In this document: positions 1-8,404 of the stretch, piece after piece | How the letters are laid out: each line of letters starts with the position of its first letter | How positions within the stretch are numbered: position 1 is the stretch's first letter | Assembly (NCBI RefSeq): GCF_001613385.1 | Contig: NZ_BDCG01000013.1 | Span: forward strand, 62,001-126,000 | DNA length: 64,000 nucleotides | Direction of reading: 5' to 3' | DNA from: Nocardia flavorosea NBRC 108225 | GTDB lineage: Bacteria > Actinomycetota > Actinomycetes > Mycobacteriales > Mycobacteriaceae | Notes under the pieces: generated by a model | Seen by the model: only the letters and a program-made list of their open reading frames with translations | What the model was told of the DNA's origin: nothing | Database searches by the model: none | Made by a program: the position numbers and the translations under genes

Positions 1-529
1 CCATCACGTCGTAGATCGGGGTGTCGCCGACGAGCCGGGCGGTGCGCTTCTTCTCTTGTGCGAGCAGCGTCCGCAGCCGCTGGGGGGAGCCCTCGGCCAC
101 GAAGATCACGCCGGGCAGCCCGATCACCCGGTGCACGGCATCGAGCTGGGTGGTGGCGGCGACACCGTTGCTGACCCGCCATTTGCCCTGCAGGTTGTCC
201 AGCACCCAGGCCGCGGCCCCGGCCTGGCCCTCGGCTTTGCCGTAGACGGTTTTCTGGACGCGCCGGCCGAAGATGATGAAGGCGAACAGCACACCCAGCA
301 GCAGGCCCAGGGGCAGCAGGAACCACTGGACGTCGAAAAGGAAACCGATCCCGAACAGCACCAGGGTGGTGATCACCACGGCGCCGATCATCAGCGGCAG
401 CAGCAGCTTGTCCTCTTTGCGCTGCATCTGGAACGCCTGCCAGATCTGCTGACGACGTTCCTTCGACTGCTGTTTGCGCGCCGCTTTCGCCGCGGCCTTC
501 GCCTCTTTGTCGGGCTTGCCTGCTGCCAT
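1..529 (-). CDS. DUF4191 domain membrane protein (3' end outside window)
   Basis: Reading leftward from the ATG at 529, the protein starts MAAGKPDKEAKAAAKAARK, a lysine-rich cytoplasmic head, followed by two hydrophobic segments around residues 45-90 and a soluble tail containing VIGLPGVIFVAEG. This head-plus-hairpin layout is that of the actinobacterial DUF4191 family (M. tuberculosis Rv2219 type), whose function is unknown. About 176 codons are present and the C-terminus runs off the window. In mycobacteria the gene sits near lipA and glnA1, so its presence next to this glnE/glnA2 region agrees with the Mycobacteriales assignment. Confidence 0.85.
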   Translation of the reverse strand, partial: MAAGKPDKEAKAAAKAARKQQSKERRQQIWQAFQMQRKEDKLLLPLMIGAVVITTLVLFGIGFLFDVQWFLLPLGLLLGVLFAFIIFGRRVQKTVYGKAEGQAGAAAWVLDNLQGKWRVSNGVAATTQLDAVHRVIGLPGVIFVAEGSPQRLRTLLAQEKKRTARLVGDTPIYDVM

Positions 530-799
530 GACCCCCACAATAATGCCCGCACCCGGACCGCCGGTCACGGGACGGGCAAGGCATTCGGGCCGGTCGCGGC
601 ATCCGCCCACCTCGCCACCGGATCGGCGGCGGCGTTCGGGCCCCGCACGACCGGCAGCACGTCACGGACCACACCGGATGACTCGCGACACTGCCCCGCG
701 ACCCTGCGCGGGCGTCGCCGGGTCCCCGCTCAGCGAGCCGATTCCGGCACCTCCCGGCAGTGCCGGGACGCCGGGCAACCGGGCGAGGACAATACAGGG

Positions 800-2218
800 A
801 TGTCCACCAACCTCGAGGCCCGTCCGTCTTCCGGCGACCCGGTCGACGACGCCACCGCGGAACGGCTCGCGGTGGCGCTGCGCTGTGTCACCGTGTCCCG
901 TGAGGAGGGCGCCGGATCCGGTGCGAAGCCGGACCCGGCCGCGGCGCAGGCTTCGCTCGATACGGAGTTCCGCCGGCTCGGCGCCCACCTGGAAGAGTCC
1001 TTCCCGCGAGTGCATGCCGAACTCGAACTGGAGAAGTTCGGCCACAGCCGGCTCTACACCTGGCGCGGGGTCGACGACACCCGGACCGCTGCCCTGCTGC
1101 TGGCGCACCAGGATGTGGTGCCGGCCGACGAACCCGGCCGCTGGACCCATCCGCCGTTCGCGGGTGTGGTGGACGAGGAGTTCATCTGGGGTCGCGGCGC
1201 GATCGACGACAAGAGCCGGGTGCTGGCGATCCTGGAGGCCGCCGAAGCCGCGCTTGCCGCCGGGCTGCGGCCACGGCATACCGTCTACCTCGCCTTCGGC
1301 CACGACGAAGAGGTATTCGGCGATACGGGTGCGGTGCAGATGGCGGGCCGGTTGCGGGAACGCGGTGTGCGGGCGGATCTGCTGCTGGACGAGGGCGGTG
1401 TGATCACCGACGGGATCGTCCGGGAGGTCCGGATACCGGTGGCCACGATCATGGTCGGTGAGAAGGGCTACGCCACGGTCCGGCTGTCGGTCACCGATAC
1501 CGGCGGGCATTCGTCCATGCCGGGACGGCAGACGGCGATCGGGCGGCTGGCCCGGGCGGTGAGCCGGGTGCAGGATCATCCGATGCCGCTGCGGATAACG
1601 CCCGTGGTCACCGATATGCTCGCCCGCCTGCGACCGCATCTGCCCGCGGCCAAACGCCGTCTGCTGGGATTCGCCGGGGCGGCGGCGCCGGTGGTCGCCC
1701 GGATCCTGGCCGCGACCCCGCAGACCGAATCGCTCGTGCGCACCACCACCGCTCCGACGGTGATCCGGGGCGGGGTGAAGGCGAATGTGCTGCCGCAGCA
1801 GGCGGAGGCGCTGATCAATTTCCGGATCCTGCCCGGCGATACGGTCGAATCGGTGCTGGCGCACTGCCGCCGGACGGTGCGCGATGGACAGGTGTCGATC
1901 GAACTGGTGGGGATGTCGGCCGAACCCTCCCCCGCCCCGGCCCCGGGGCCGCAGTTCGATCTGATCGCCGAACTCACCCGGCAAGTGGCGCCGGAGGCGG
2001 CCGTGACCACCGGATTGGTGCCGGGGGCGACCGATTCCCGCCACTACGACGATCTGGCCGCGACCCGCTGCAATTTCGCGCCGATCCGGCTCACGGCCGC
2101 CGATCTGGAGCGGATCCACGGAAACGACGAGCGGCTGTCGCGGGTGAATTATGCCCGGCTGATCGAGTTCAACCGGCGCCTGTTCACGGCGCTCGCCGAA
2201 CCGGACCGGAAGCGCTGA
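800..2218 (+). CDS. M20 family metallopeptidase (carboxypeptidase S / PM20D1-like)
   Basis: A 472-residue zinc amidohydrolase. The metal ligands of clan MH are visible in order: LLLAHQDVVP (His), WGRGAIDDKS (bridging Asp), GHDEEVFG (catalytic and ligand Glu), LLDEGG (Asp) and, near the C-terminus, ATDSRHYDDL (His). The dimerisation lid lies between about residues 230 and 350. This ligand spacing is that of the CPS1/PM20D1 branch, which cleaves or forms N-acyl amino acids and dipeptides; the real substrate is unknown. ATG 800 was preferred because MSTNLEARP is followed directly by conserved helix; the frame is open far upstream but that sequence opposes the DUF4191 gene. The last 80 bases recur at 4766-4845. 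Confidence 0.88.
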   Translation: MSTNLEARPSSGDPVDDATAERLAVALRCVTVSREEGAGSGAKPDPAAAQASLDTEFRRLGAHLEESFPRVHAELELEKFGHSRLYTWRGVDDTRTAALLLAHQDVVPADEPGRWTHPPFAGVVDEEFIWGRGAIDDKSRVLAILEAAEAALAAGLRPRHTVYLAFGHDEEVFGDTGAVQMAGRLRERGVRADLLLDEGGVITDGIVREVRIPVATIMVGEKGYATVRLSVTDTGGHSSMPGRQTAIGRLARAVSRVQDHPMPLRITPVVTDMLARLRPHLPAAKRRLLGFAGAAAPVVARILAATPQTESLVRTTTAPTVIRGGVKANVLPQQAEALINFRILPGDTVESVLAHCRRTVRDGQVSIELVGMSAEPSPAPAPGPQFDLIAELTRQVAPEAAVTTGLVPGATDSRHYDDLAATRCNFAPIRLTAADLERIHGNDERLSRVNYARLIEFNRRLFTALAEPDRKR

Positions 2219-2220
2219 CG
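2141..2220 (+). repeat. Direct repeat copy 1 (3' end of M20 gene)
   Basis: This stretch, the last 26 codons and stop of the M20 peptidase, matches 4766-4845 at about 66 of 80 positions without gaps. The two copies flank the symporter module in the same orientation, 2.6 kb apart. Confidence 0.85.
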
Positions 2221-2689
2221 TCGATGATCCTGATCGGCCGACCAGACCATCGGATAAGCTCCCCTGCATGAGTGTGGGTGTTTTCGAGTCGAAATCCTGT
2301 GGTTCGAGGCACCCTGGCAGCGAAAGCGCCACCGGCGCATCCATTCCGCCGGCCACCGGCGTCTCGGTACGCGGTAGCCGGACAGCGCTACCGTCCACGG
2401 CCTCCAAATCCGATGGATTCCCCTCCGGAGCCGATCCCGGAGAGTCCGCGGCTGCCTGACTGATTCCACTCAGCGCAGCGGCGCAGCCGCGCACAGAATT
2501 CTGTGGACTTCACACCACCTGGCGAATGCGCCACTGTGCCGGCCCCCTCGCGGCAGCCACTGCCTGCCGCCCTCGGGATACCCGGATGACGCGCGTCCGG
2601 AAATCCCCGGCGGGGCCTGACTCAGCTGCGCCTGCCACCGGATAGCAGGCAGCTCTGCCTCCGATATCCGACGGATTCCACCGGCCGGC

Positions 2690-2716
2690 GATGCGCGCCG
2701 CCGAGCGGCGCGCATC
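2690..2716 (+). promoter_or_regulatory. Perfect GC-rich hairpin upstream of symporter
   Basis: Arms GATGCGCGCCGC and GCGGCGCGCATC (12 bp, no mismatch) enclose a 3-base loop. No U-run follows, so it may be a GC-type terminator, an attenuator, or a structured leader element for the symporter that starts 165 bp downstream. Confidence 0.5.
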
Positions 2717-2748
2717 GTGCGGTAGCGACACCGCGGGAAAGGAGAACT

Positions 2749-2805
2749 GTGGATTTTGCACAGCGCACGACCGGCCACTCCGGTCGCAACGTTCCGCCCG
2801 ATTGA
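2749..2805 (+). CDS. Possible 18-residue leader peptide
   Basis: GTG at 2749 is preceded by AAAGGAGA at ideal spacing, a better ribosome site than that of the symporter itself. It encodes MDFAQRTTGHSGRNVPPD and stops 75 bp before the symporter start. The combination of strong ribosome site, short frame and upstream hairpin is what an attenuating leader peptide would look like, but no amino-acid bias is evident and the frame may be chance. Confidence 0.25.
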   Translation: MDFAQRTTGHSGRNVPPD

Positions 2806-2880
2806 CCGGCGTTCGGATCCGACTGTCCGCTCGTCCCCCGTTGCGGTGGGCCGAGTCCATGACGAGAAAGTGAGAACGCT

Positions 2881-4566
2881 GTGGGCGAGTTACAACGCCT
2901 ATCGGGACCTGTCGTGGTCCTGCTCATCCTGCTGTTCTTCGGTGGCAGCTTGTACATCTCCATCCGGATCAGCAGGAAGAAGGAGAACGCCGACGGGTAT
3001 ATGACCGGCGGGGGCCGTATCGGTTTCGGGATCTCCGCCGCCTCCATGACAGCCACGTGGATCTGGGCGTCATCGATGTACGCATCGGCCACGTCCGGCT
3101 ACACCTACGGCCTCTCCGGACCCATTCACTACGGGTTGTGGGGCGCGCTGATGATCCTGCTGATCTATCCGTTCGGGCGCCGGATCCGCCAGGTCGCGCC
3201 TCGGGCGCACACCATCGCGGAAGTCATGTACGCACGCCACGGCCGATCCAGCCAGCTCATGCTCGCGGGATCGAATGTGATCGGCAGTTTGATCAGCCTG
3301 ACCTCGAACCTGATCGCGGGCGGTGCGCTCATCGGCATGCTCACACCGTTCACCTTCAGCCAGGGCATCGTGGCGATCGCGGCCGGGATTCTGCTGTACA
3401 CGCTCTGGTCGGGGTTCCGTGCCTCGGTGCTGACCGACTTCGTGCAGGTGCTCGCCATGCTCGGTGCCGTCGTGATCATCATTCCGGTGGTGTTCTTCGC
3501 CGCGGGCGGTCCCGGCCTGTTCGAGGCCGGAGCAGCCAACCTGACCCCGCAGCAGGGCAGCTTCTTCTCCTCCGATGCGTTCTTCAACCAGGGCGCCCCC
3601 TATATCGCGGCGGTACTCGCCTACGCGATCGGCAACCAGACGATCGCACAGCGGCTTTTCGCGGTACGCGAGGATTTGATCAAGAAGACGTTCGTCACCG
3701 CGACCGTCGGGTACGGGGCCACCATCATCGGGATCGGCATGCTCGGTGTCATCGCACTGTACGCGGGGATCGATCCGATCGACGGCGATGTCAACAACCT
3801 CATTCCGCAGATGGCGGCGACGTATCTGAGCCCGCTGCTGCTGTGCCTGTTCTTCGTGATGATCATCGGTTCGCTCTCCTCGACCGCCGATGCCGACCTC
3901 ACCGCGCTCGCATCCATCACGATGGCCGATATCTACGGCCACAACGTGGCGGGCAAGAAACACGCCGATCCGCGCACGATGATCCTCATCGGCCGGATCA
4001 CGATGATCGTCGCGATCGCGGCGGCGCTCTATTTCGCCGGCTCGCAGCTGAACATCCTCGATCTGCTCGTATTCGTGGGTGCGATGTGGGGAGCGCTGGT
4101 ATTCCCGGTGATCGCGAGCTTCTACTGGAATCGGGTCACCAACCTCGCCTTCAGCGCGGCGGTGGTTCTGGGCCTGGCCGCGTTCATCCCGGTCCGTTTT
4201 TCCTGGGTCGACCTGTCGGGTGGTCTGGGCCTCGTCTCCGATGTGTGGGCCACGATCGGTATCGGCGTCGTGCTCGGGCTGATGGCGTTCGGGTTCTTCG
4301 GCACGCGGGTGGCCCTCGTCGCGGGCACGATCTCGACCCTTGCCGCCGCGCCGTTCACCATCGGATTCCTGCACACCTACCCCGTGCTGTCCGGGTCGCT
4401 GGTGGCCTATTCCGTGAGCACGGTGACATGCGTGGTGCTGACCTTACTGGCGAAGCGTGAGTTCGATTTCGCGCTGATCAAGCAGCGCACAGGAGATTTC
4501 GACGCCGGGCCGGGGGAAACGACGCAGCCGGAAACTCTGGACCCGGCCGGAAAGGAAACCGTATGA
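2881..4566 (+). CDS. Sodium:solute symporter (SSS family)
   Basis: A 561-residue integral membrane transporter with about 13 hydrophobic helices. The SSS signature region is visible as DGYMTGGGRIGFGISAASM near residue 40 and WIWASSMYASATSGYTYG near residue 60. The family couples sodium entry to uptake of solutes such as urea, carboxylates, amino acids or vitamins; overall this sequence resembles the urea/carboxylate-type branch, though the substrate cannot be read from sequence. Translation starts at GTG 2881, with GAGAAAG upstream as a weak ribosome site. The stop overlaps the next ATG (ATGA), so the small partner protein is translationally coupled. The module lies between direct repeats of the M20 gene end. 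Confidence 0.88.
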   Translation: MGELQRLSGPVVVLLILLFFGGSLYISIRISRKKENADGYMTGGGRIGFGISAASMTATWIWASSMYASATSGYTYGLSGPIHYGLWGALMILLIYPFGRRIRQVAPRAHTIAEVMYARHGRSSQLMLAGSNVIGSLISLTSNLIAGGALIGMLTPFTFSQGIVAIAAGILLYTLWSGFRASVLTDFVQVLAMLGAVVIIIPVVFFAAGGPGLFEAGAANLTPQQGSFFSSDAFFNQGAPYIAAVLAYAIGNQTIAQRLFAVREDLIKKTFVTATVGYGATIIGIGMLGVIALYAGIDPIDGDVNNLIPQMAATYLSPLLLCLFFVMIIGSLSSTADADLTALASITMADIYGHNVAGKKHADPRTMILIGRITMIVAIAAALYFAGSQLNILDLLVFVGAMWGALVFPVIASFYWNRVTNLAFSAAVVLGLAAFIPVRFSWVDLSGGLGLVSDVWATIGIGVVLGLMAFGFFGTRVALVAGTISTLAAAPFTIGFLHTYPVLSGSLVAYSVSTVTCVVLTLLAKREFDFALIKQRTGDFDAGPGETTQPETLDPAGKETV

Positions 4567-4691
4567 CCGCCCTGCTCACCCTTTATGTGCTGATCTGGCC
4601 ACTGATCGTCGCGGGCGTGCTGTTCGTCATCGTGCGCGCCTTCGTCCGGGAGTGGCGTGACGCCAAGGCAGAAGGCCGCGACATCATCTAG
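4563..4691 (+). CDS. Small membrane subunit of the symporter
   Basis: Only 42 residues: MTALLTLYVLIWPLIVAG begins a single transmembrane helix, followed by a basic-acidic tail (REWRDAKAEGRDII). The start overlaps the symporter stop by four bases. Actinobacterial SSS transporters are often followed by such a one-helix 'putative transporter small subunit', probably an accessory needed for stability or activity. It is shorter than usual gene-calling limits, so it is easily missed. Confidence 0.75.
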   Translation: MTALLTLYVLIWPLIVAGVLFVIVRAFVREWRDAKAEGRDII

Positions 4692-4714
4692 TCCGGCCGG
4701 TGAACCGGCAGGTC

Positions 4715-4845
4715 GCGACGAGCCGCCCGCCGGCACGGATCCGCGGAAACCGCGAGCCCCTGTCCCGGGTGAACTAAGCTCGGCTGATCGAATTCAACCG
4801 ACGCCTGTTCATCGCGCTCGCCGCCCCGGGGCAGGGGCGCTGACG
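4715..4845 (+). pseudogene. Remnant of a second M20 peptidase gene (C-terminal end only)
   Basis: Translating 4717-4843 gives ARIRGNREPLSRVN, a stop (TAA at 4774-4776), then ARLIEFNRRLFIALAAPGQ and a final TGA. The intact M20 protein ends RIHGNDERLSRVNYARLIEF and so on, so the tyrosine codon TAT has become the stop TAA. DNA identity over 4766-4845 is about 82 percent, falling upstream. Only about 40 codons remain. It directly precedes the lipase-like gene, suggesting that the ancestral order was M20 gene then hydrolase, and that the symporter module was inserted, or the M20 gene duplicated and deleted. Confidence 0.8.
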
Positions 4846-4933
4846 GGCGGAGGGTCGCGAACCGGGAGGGCGGGGAATACCCGCCGGCACCTCGGCTCCG
4901 CGGGCCATACGGACCGGCGGTGAGGGAGGACCA

Positions 4934-5818
4934 GTGACCGGCGACCAGAACATCCGCACCGAGCGCGGGAAATTCGAGCATGCGGGCCACCTGCTCGTCC
5001 GCCGCTCCTGGCTGCCCGAGGCACCGGTCCGCGGGGTGGTCGTGCTCGTGCACGGGGTGGCCGAGCATTCGGGGCGATACGACCATGTCGGCCGGACGCT
5101 GGCCGCGGCCGGATACGCGGTCCATGCCCTCGATCATGTGGGCCACGGTGAATCCGCACGGATCGGCGCGCCGGCCAACCTCGGTTCCATCGAGGATGCC
5201 GCGGACAAGGTCGCGGCCCTGCTCGCACTGGTCCGAGACGAGCACCCCGGGGTGCCCGCGTTCGTGATCGGGCATTCGATGGGTGCGCTGATCACGCTTC
5301 ACCTGGCCACCCGGGAGCCGCTCGATGTTGCGGGTGTGGTGGTTTCGGCGCCGCCGCTGATCATCGATGCCGGGAACCCCGTGCAGCGTCTACTGGCGCC
5401 GGTACTCACCCGCCTCACCCCGAATCTGGGTGTGCTGGCATTGGATTCGTCGCAGATCAGCCGCGACCCGGATGTGGTCACCGCCTACGACAACGATCCG
5501 CTGGTATTCCGCGGCAGGCTGCCCGCACGCACGGCCACCGAAATCCTGACCGCCGCCGGGCAGGTGCTCGACCGGTTGCCGCAGTTACGCGTACCGACCC
5601 TGGCGATGCACGGAACCGCCGACGCCATCGCGGCACCGGCGAGTACCGACCGAATCGAACAGCACGCGGGCACCACCGATCTCACGGTCCGCCGCTACGA
5701 CGGCCTGTACCACGAGATCTTCAACGAACCGGAACGCGATCAGGTCCTCGCCGATGTCGTCACCTGGTTGACCGACCGGCTACCCGAGCCCGGTCAACCG
5801 GACGACGGCGGAGTGTGA
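4934..5818 (+). CDS. Alpha/beta hydrolase, monoacylglycerol lipase-like
   Basis: A 294-residue single-domain hydrolase. The family pattern is clear: oxyanion-region VLVHGVAEHSGRYDHVG at about residue 35, DHVGHGES at 70, nucleophile elbow GHSMG near 115, and a C-terminal His in YDGLYHEIFNEPE. This is the serine aquaporin-type 'Hydrolase_4' family that includes mycobacterial monoacylglycerol lipase Rv0183, which frees fatty acid and glycerol from monoacylglycerol. No signal peptide is seen. GTG 4934 has GGAGGA upstream. It ends opposite a TetR gene with a hairpin between. Confidence 0.88.
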   Translation: MTGDQNIRTERGKFEHAGHLLVRRSWLPEAPVRGVVVLVHGVAEHSGRYDHVGRTLAAAGYAVHALDHVGHGESARIGAPANLGSIEDAADKVAALLALVRDEHPGVPAFVIGHSMGALITLHLATREPLDVAGVVVSAPPLIIDAGNPVQRLLAPVLTRLTPNLGVLALDSSQISRDPDVVTAYDNDPLVFRGRLPARTATEILTAAGQVLDRLPQLRVPTLAMHGTADAIAAPASTDRIEQHAGTTDLTVRRYDGLYHEIFNEPERDQVLADVVTWLTDRLPEPGQPDDGGV

Positions 5819-5889
5819 TCCACAAGCCCGCCGACCAGGTCGTACTCCCGCCGGACGAGACGGTGCCGGATTCGTGCAGGCCGCGCCGG

Positions 5890-5917
5890 TCGGACTACAC
5901 CTCTACGTGTTGTCCGA
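5890..5917. terminator. Bidirectional hairpin between convergent genes
   Basis: TCGGACTACAC pairs with GTGTTGTCCGA (10 of 11 bp) around a 6-base loop, midway between the lipase-like gene and the facing TetR gene. It probably terminates both. Confidence 0.55.
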
Positions 5918-5928
5918 TCGGGCAGGTG

Positions 5929-6498
5929 TCAGGGCTTCTCGGTCATGGCCAGTAGCTCCGTTCGCGCCGCGGCCAGATCCGGACCGGTCAAGTAGGGGCT
6001 GGACCGGGCGACCGCGAGCCCGTCCGCGGCGGATCGGATGATCAAGACACGCGTTCGGGGCAGACCGTCGGCGTCGAAGGCGGCGTTCAGCTTTTCGGCG
6101 TCCCGTGAACACAGCGATTCGACCTCGGAGAGGTTGCCGAGCGCGGCGCTCAACGCGATCGGGTCGAGAATGGTCCCGTAGAGGTCACCGTCGCCGGTCA
6201 TCGCGCGGATATAGCCCCGGGTGAACTTCCCCGGCCTGTTCTCGGACAGGTCGATACAGGCGTGGATCTCGGCCCAGCAGCGCTCGATGGTGTGTTCGAC
6301 CACCCCGGACAGCAGGTCCGCGCGGCTCGGGAAATGATGCCGGAGACCGCTTTGGGTTACGCTCGCCGCCTTCGCGATTGCGGCGAGACTGGCCTTGGAT
6401 CCGTGCTCCGAGAACATCTGCTCGGCCGCTTCGAGGATCGCCCGGCGGGTGCGTTCTTTATCTCGCGTGGCAACCGGTTCAGTGCGGGTCATAAGCAT
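5929..6498 (-). CDS. TetR family regulator
   Basis: A 189-residue regulator. The N-terminal helix-turn-helix is typical: RRAILEAAEQMFSEHGSKAS then IAKAASVTQSGLRHHFPSRA (about residues 18-58); the C-terminal ligand domain is variable. It overlaps the end of the upstream MFS gene by 20 bp, so the two are one transcript with the pump first, and the regulator probably represses its own operon from an operator upstream of 8005. A second ATG lies two codons in. Confidence 0.85.
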   Translation of the reverse strand: MLMTRTEPVATRDKERTRRAILEAAEQMFSEHGSKASLAAIAKAASVTQSGLRHHFPSRADLLSGVVEHTIERCWAEIHACIDLSENRPGKFTRGYIRAMTGDGDLYGTILDPIALSAALGNLSEVESLCSRDAEKLNAAFDADGLPRTRVLIIRSAADGLAVARSSPYLTGPDLAAARTELLAMTEKP

Positions 6499-8005
6499 TC
6501 ACTTTGACATCCCGTGGCGAGGGGATCACCCGCCAGGCCACCAACGCCGAGACGACGAGGAGTCCCGCGGCGAGCAACGATGTGGTCTGCACCGCGTCGG
6601 CGAACGCGGACCGGGCGTGCTCGACGACCGCCGCATCGGTGACGGTGTCGACTGTTACGGCGAGAGACTGTTCGGCCGCCGCCGCGTCTGCGGCGCCTGT
6701 GCCGGCGGGCAGGTCGAGGTGCGAGCGGTAGATCGCCAGGTGGACCGACCCGAGGACCGCGATCCCCAGGGCCACTCCGAGTTCGTAGGCGGTTTCCGCG
6801 ATGGCGGAGGCGGCGCCGGCGCGTTCTTTCGGTACTGCCGAGACCACCGCATCCGTCGACAGTGTCATCGCCACACCTATACCGAGCCCGATCACGACCA
6901 GGGCGATACCGAGTCCCCAGTAGGTGGTCTGGGAGGTGGTCAGACCGATCCCGGCCAGACCTATCGCTGCCACAGCCAAGCCCAGCCCGATTGCCCGTCC
7001 GGCACCCAGCCGCGCCGTCAGTACAGCGACGAAAGCGATGACCGCCATCGACGCCAGAGTTGTCGGTAGTTCGGCCAGCCCGGCCTGTAACGGTCCGTAC
7101 TGACGCACCAGTTGCAGATACTGGGAGAAGAAGAACAGCAGGCCCACGAACGCGAAGATCGCCAAACCGTTGGCCGCCACCGCACCCGAGAACGCGGGCA
7201 GCCGGAACAGGGAGATATCGAGCAGTGGATCGGTGAGCTGCTGTTGGCGGCGCAGGAAGAGCCATCCCGCGACCAGCCCGAGCAGCGCGCAGACCGGGAT
7301 CGTCCAGTCCCATCCACTACCGACCCAATGCTTGACGGAATACACGAGCGGGACGATCGCCACGATCGACAGCAGGGAGGACAGCAGGTCGATGGGAGTT
7401 GTGGCACGTCCACGGGATTCGGGGATCAGCACCGGTCCCGCGATCAGGACCACCGCCATGATGGGCAGGTTGATCAAGAAAACCGAGCCCCACCAGAAGT
7501 TTTCGAGCAGCACACCACCGACCAGAGGCCCCAGAGCCGCGCCGGCCGTCGCACCCATCGACCAGAACGCGATCGCGGTGGTGCGTTGTTTCGGGTCGGC
7601 GAACATCGCCCGGACGATCGACAGTGTCGACGGCATCAGCGTCGCCCCGGCCACGCCCAGGAGCACTCGCGCGGCGATGAGGGTTTCGGGATTCGGCGCG
7701 AACGCGGAGATCAGCGATGCGACACCGAATGCCGCGGAACCCATGAGCAACAGGCGTTTCCGGCCGATGCGATCGGCCAGGTTGCCCATGGTGATCAGCA
7801 GGCCCGCCAGCACGAACGAGTAGATATCCCCTATCCACAACAGCTGTGTGGCGGTGGGTGAGATATCGGCGGTCAACGCCGGCACCGCCAGGTAGAGCAC
7901 TGTGGCGTCGACGGCGAGCAGCGTGACAACCAGAACCAGCACACCCAGTGCCGCCCATTCCCGGCAGCCGGCGCGGAGCGGGGTATCCAAGTGGTCGGTA
8001 GTCAC
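6479..8005 (-). CDS. MFS drug exporter (DHA2, 14-helix type)
   Basis: A 508-residue proton antiporter. Motif A, GNLADRIGRKRLL, lies in the loop after helix 2, and the antiporter motif C region (GATAGAALGPLVGG) is in helix 5. Length and number of hydrophobic segments fit the 14-helix EmrB/QacA group, which expels lipophilic drugs or cell-envelope lipids. It heads a two-gene operon with the overlapping TetR regulator and is divergent from the vapBC pair; a palindrome at 8042-8055 lies in the shared control region. Confidence 0.87.
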   Translation of the reverse strand: MTTDHLDTPLRAGCREWAALGVLVLVVTLLAVDATVLYLAVPALTADISPTATQLLWIGDIYSFVLAGLLITMGNLADRIGRKRLLLMGSAAFGVASLISAFAPNPETLIAARVLLGVAGATLMPSTLSIVRAMFADPKQRTTAIAFWSMGATAGAALGPLVGGVLLENFWWGSVFLINLPIMAVVLIAGPVLIPESRGRATTPIDLLSSLLSIVAIVPLVYSVKHWVGSGWDWTIPVCALLGLVAGWLFLRRQQQLTDPLLDISLFRLPAFSGAVAANGLAIFAFVGLLFFFSQYLQLVRQYGPLQAGLAELPTTLASMAVIAFVAVLTARLGAGRAIGLGLAVAAIGLAGIGLTTSQTTYWGLGIALVVIGLGIGVAMTLSTDAVVSAVPKERAGAASAIAETAYELGVALGIAVLGSVHLAIYRSHLDLPAGTGAADAAAAEQSLAVTVDTVTDAAVVEHARSAFADAVQTTSLLAAGLLVVSALVAWRVIPSPRDVKVNAYDPH

Positions 8006-8041
8006 AGAGCTGATTTTAACAACTCGAACGAGTGGTTGTAG

Positions 8042-8055
8042 AGCTCAAGTGAGCT
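8042..8055. promoter_or_regulatory. Palindrome in the pump / vapBC control region
   Basis: AGCTCAAGTGAGCT has perfect 6-bp arms with a 2-bp spacer, 37 bp upstream of the exporter start. It is a plausible operator for the co-encoded TetR protein. Confidence 0.45.
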
Positions 8056-8089
8056 TTAACACTCCAGACTCCGCCGACACCAAGATTCC

Positions 8090-8103
8090 TACTATGAGTA
8101 GTA
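8090..8103. promoter_or_regulatory. Palindrome just upstream of vapB-like gene
   Basis: TACTATGAGTAGTA has 5-bp arms and lies 10 bp before the antitoxin ATG, overlapping where the -10 element and ribosome site would be. Ribbon-helix-helix antitoxins typically bind such sites to repress their own operon. Confidence 0.45.
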
Positions 8104-8113
8104 AAGTAGGGGT

Positions 8114-8404
8114 ATGACGGCAGCGCATGCGGAGTACTCCCCCGGCGACGGTCCGGCCTCGAAAATCAGCGTGTCACTACGCGCCGGGAATGTTCGAGCG
8201 ATTCGAGAACGGGTCGGCGCACGCGGATTTTCTGCATACGTCGATGCCGCGGTCGAACGTCAGATCGAACGGGACCTCCTCGAAGAGGCGCTGCTGGCCA
8301 ACGAAGAACAGGCGGGATCCGCGACAGCAGACTTCCGCGATGAGGCCGCCGCCTTTTTTCGTGAGATCAAGGCAGACCCGGACCTGCGTCAGGAGAGCAC
8401 GTGA
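8114..8404 (+). CDS. VapB-type antitoxin
   Basis: A 96-residue protein. The segment SKISVSLRAGNVRAIRERVG followed by FSAYVDAAVERQIERDLLEE fits a ribbon-helix-helix DNA-binding head (strand, then two helices). The acidic tail is the expected toxin-wrapping region. The stop overlaps the toxin GTG by four bases, the normal layout of type II pairs. It should bind the toxin and repress the promoter. Confidence 0.8.
   Translation: MTAAHAEYSPGDGPASKISVSLRAGNVRAIRERVGARGFSAYVDAAVERQIERDLLEEALLANEEQAGSATADFRDEAAAFFREIKADPDLRQEST

Larger units (their letters stand above)
2221..2880. other. 660-bp intergenic region before the symporter
   Basis: No gene longer than about 60 codons is convincing here. 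Two things stand out: a perfect hairpin at 2690-2716, and a possible short leader reading frame at 2749-2805 with a strong ribosome site. The long spacer and these elements suggest a long untranslated leader for the symporter operon, but no known riboswitch class was recognised. Confidence 0.5.

Noticed and set aside
2268-2459. 63-codon frames in the symporter leader
   Set aside because: Ser/Gly/Pro-rich, no ribosome site, two overlapping frames equally open; judged chance.
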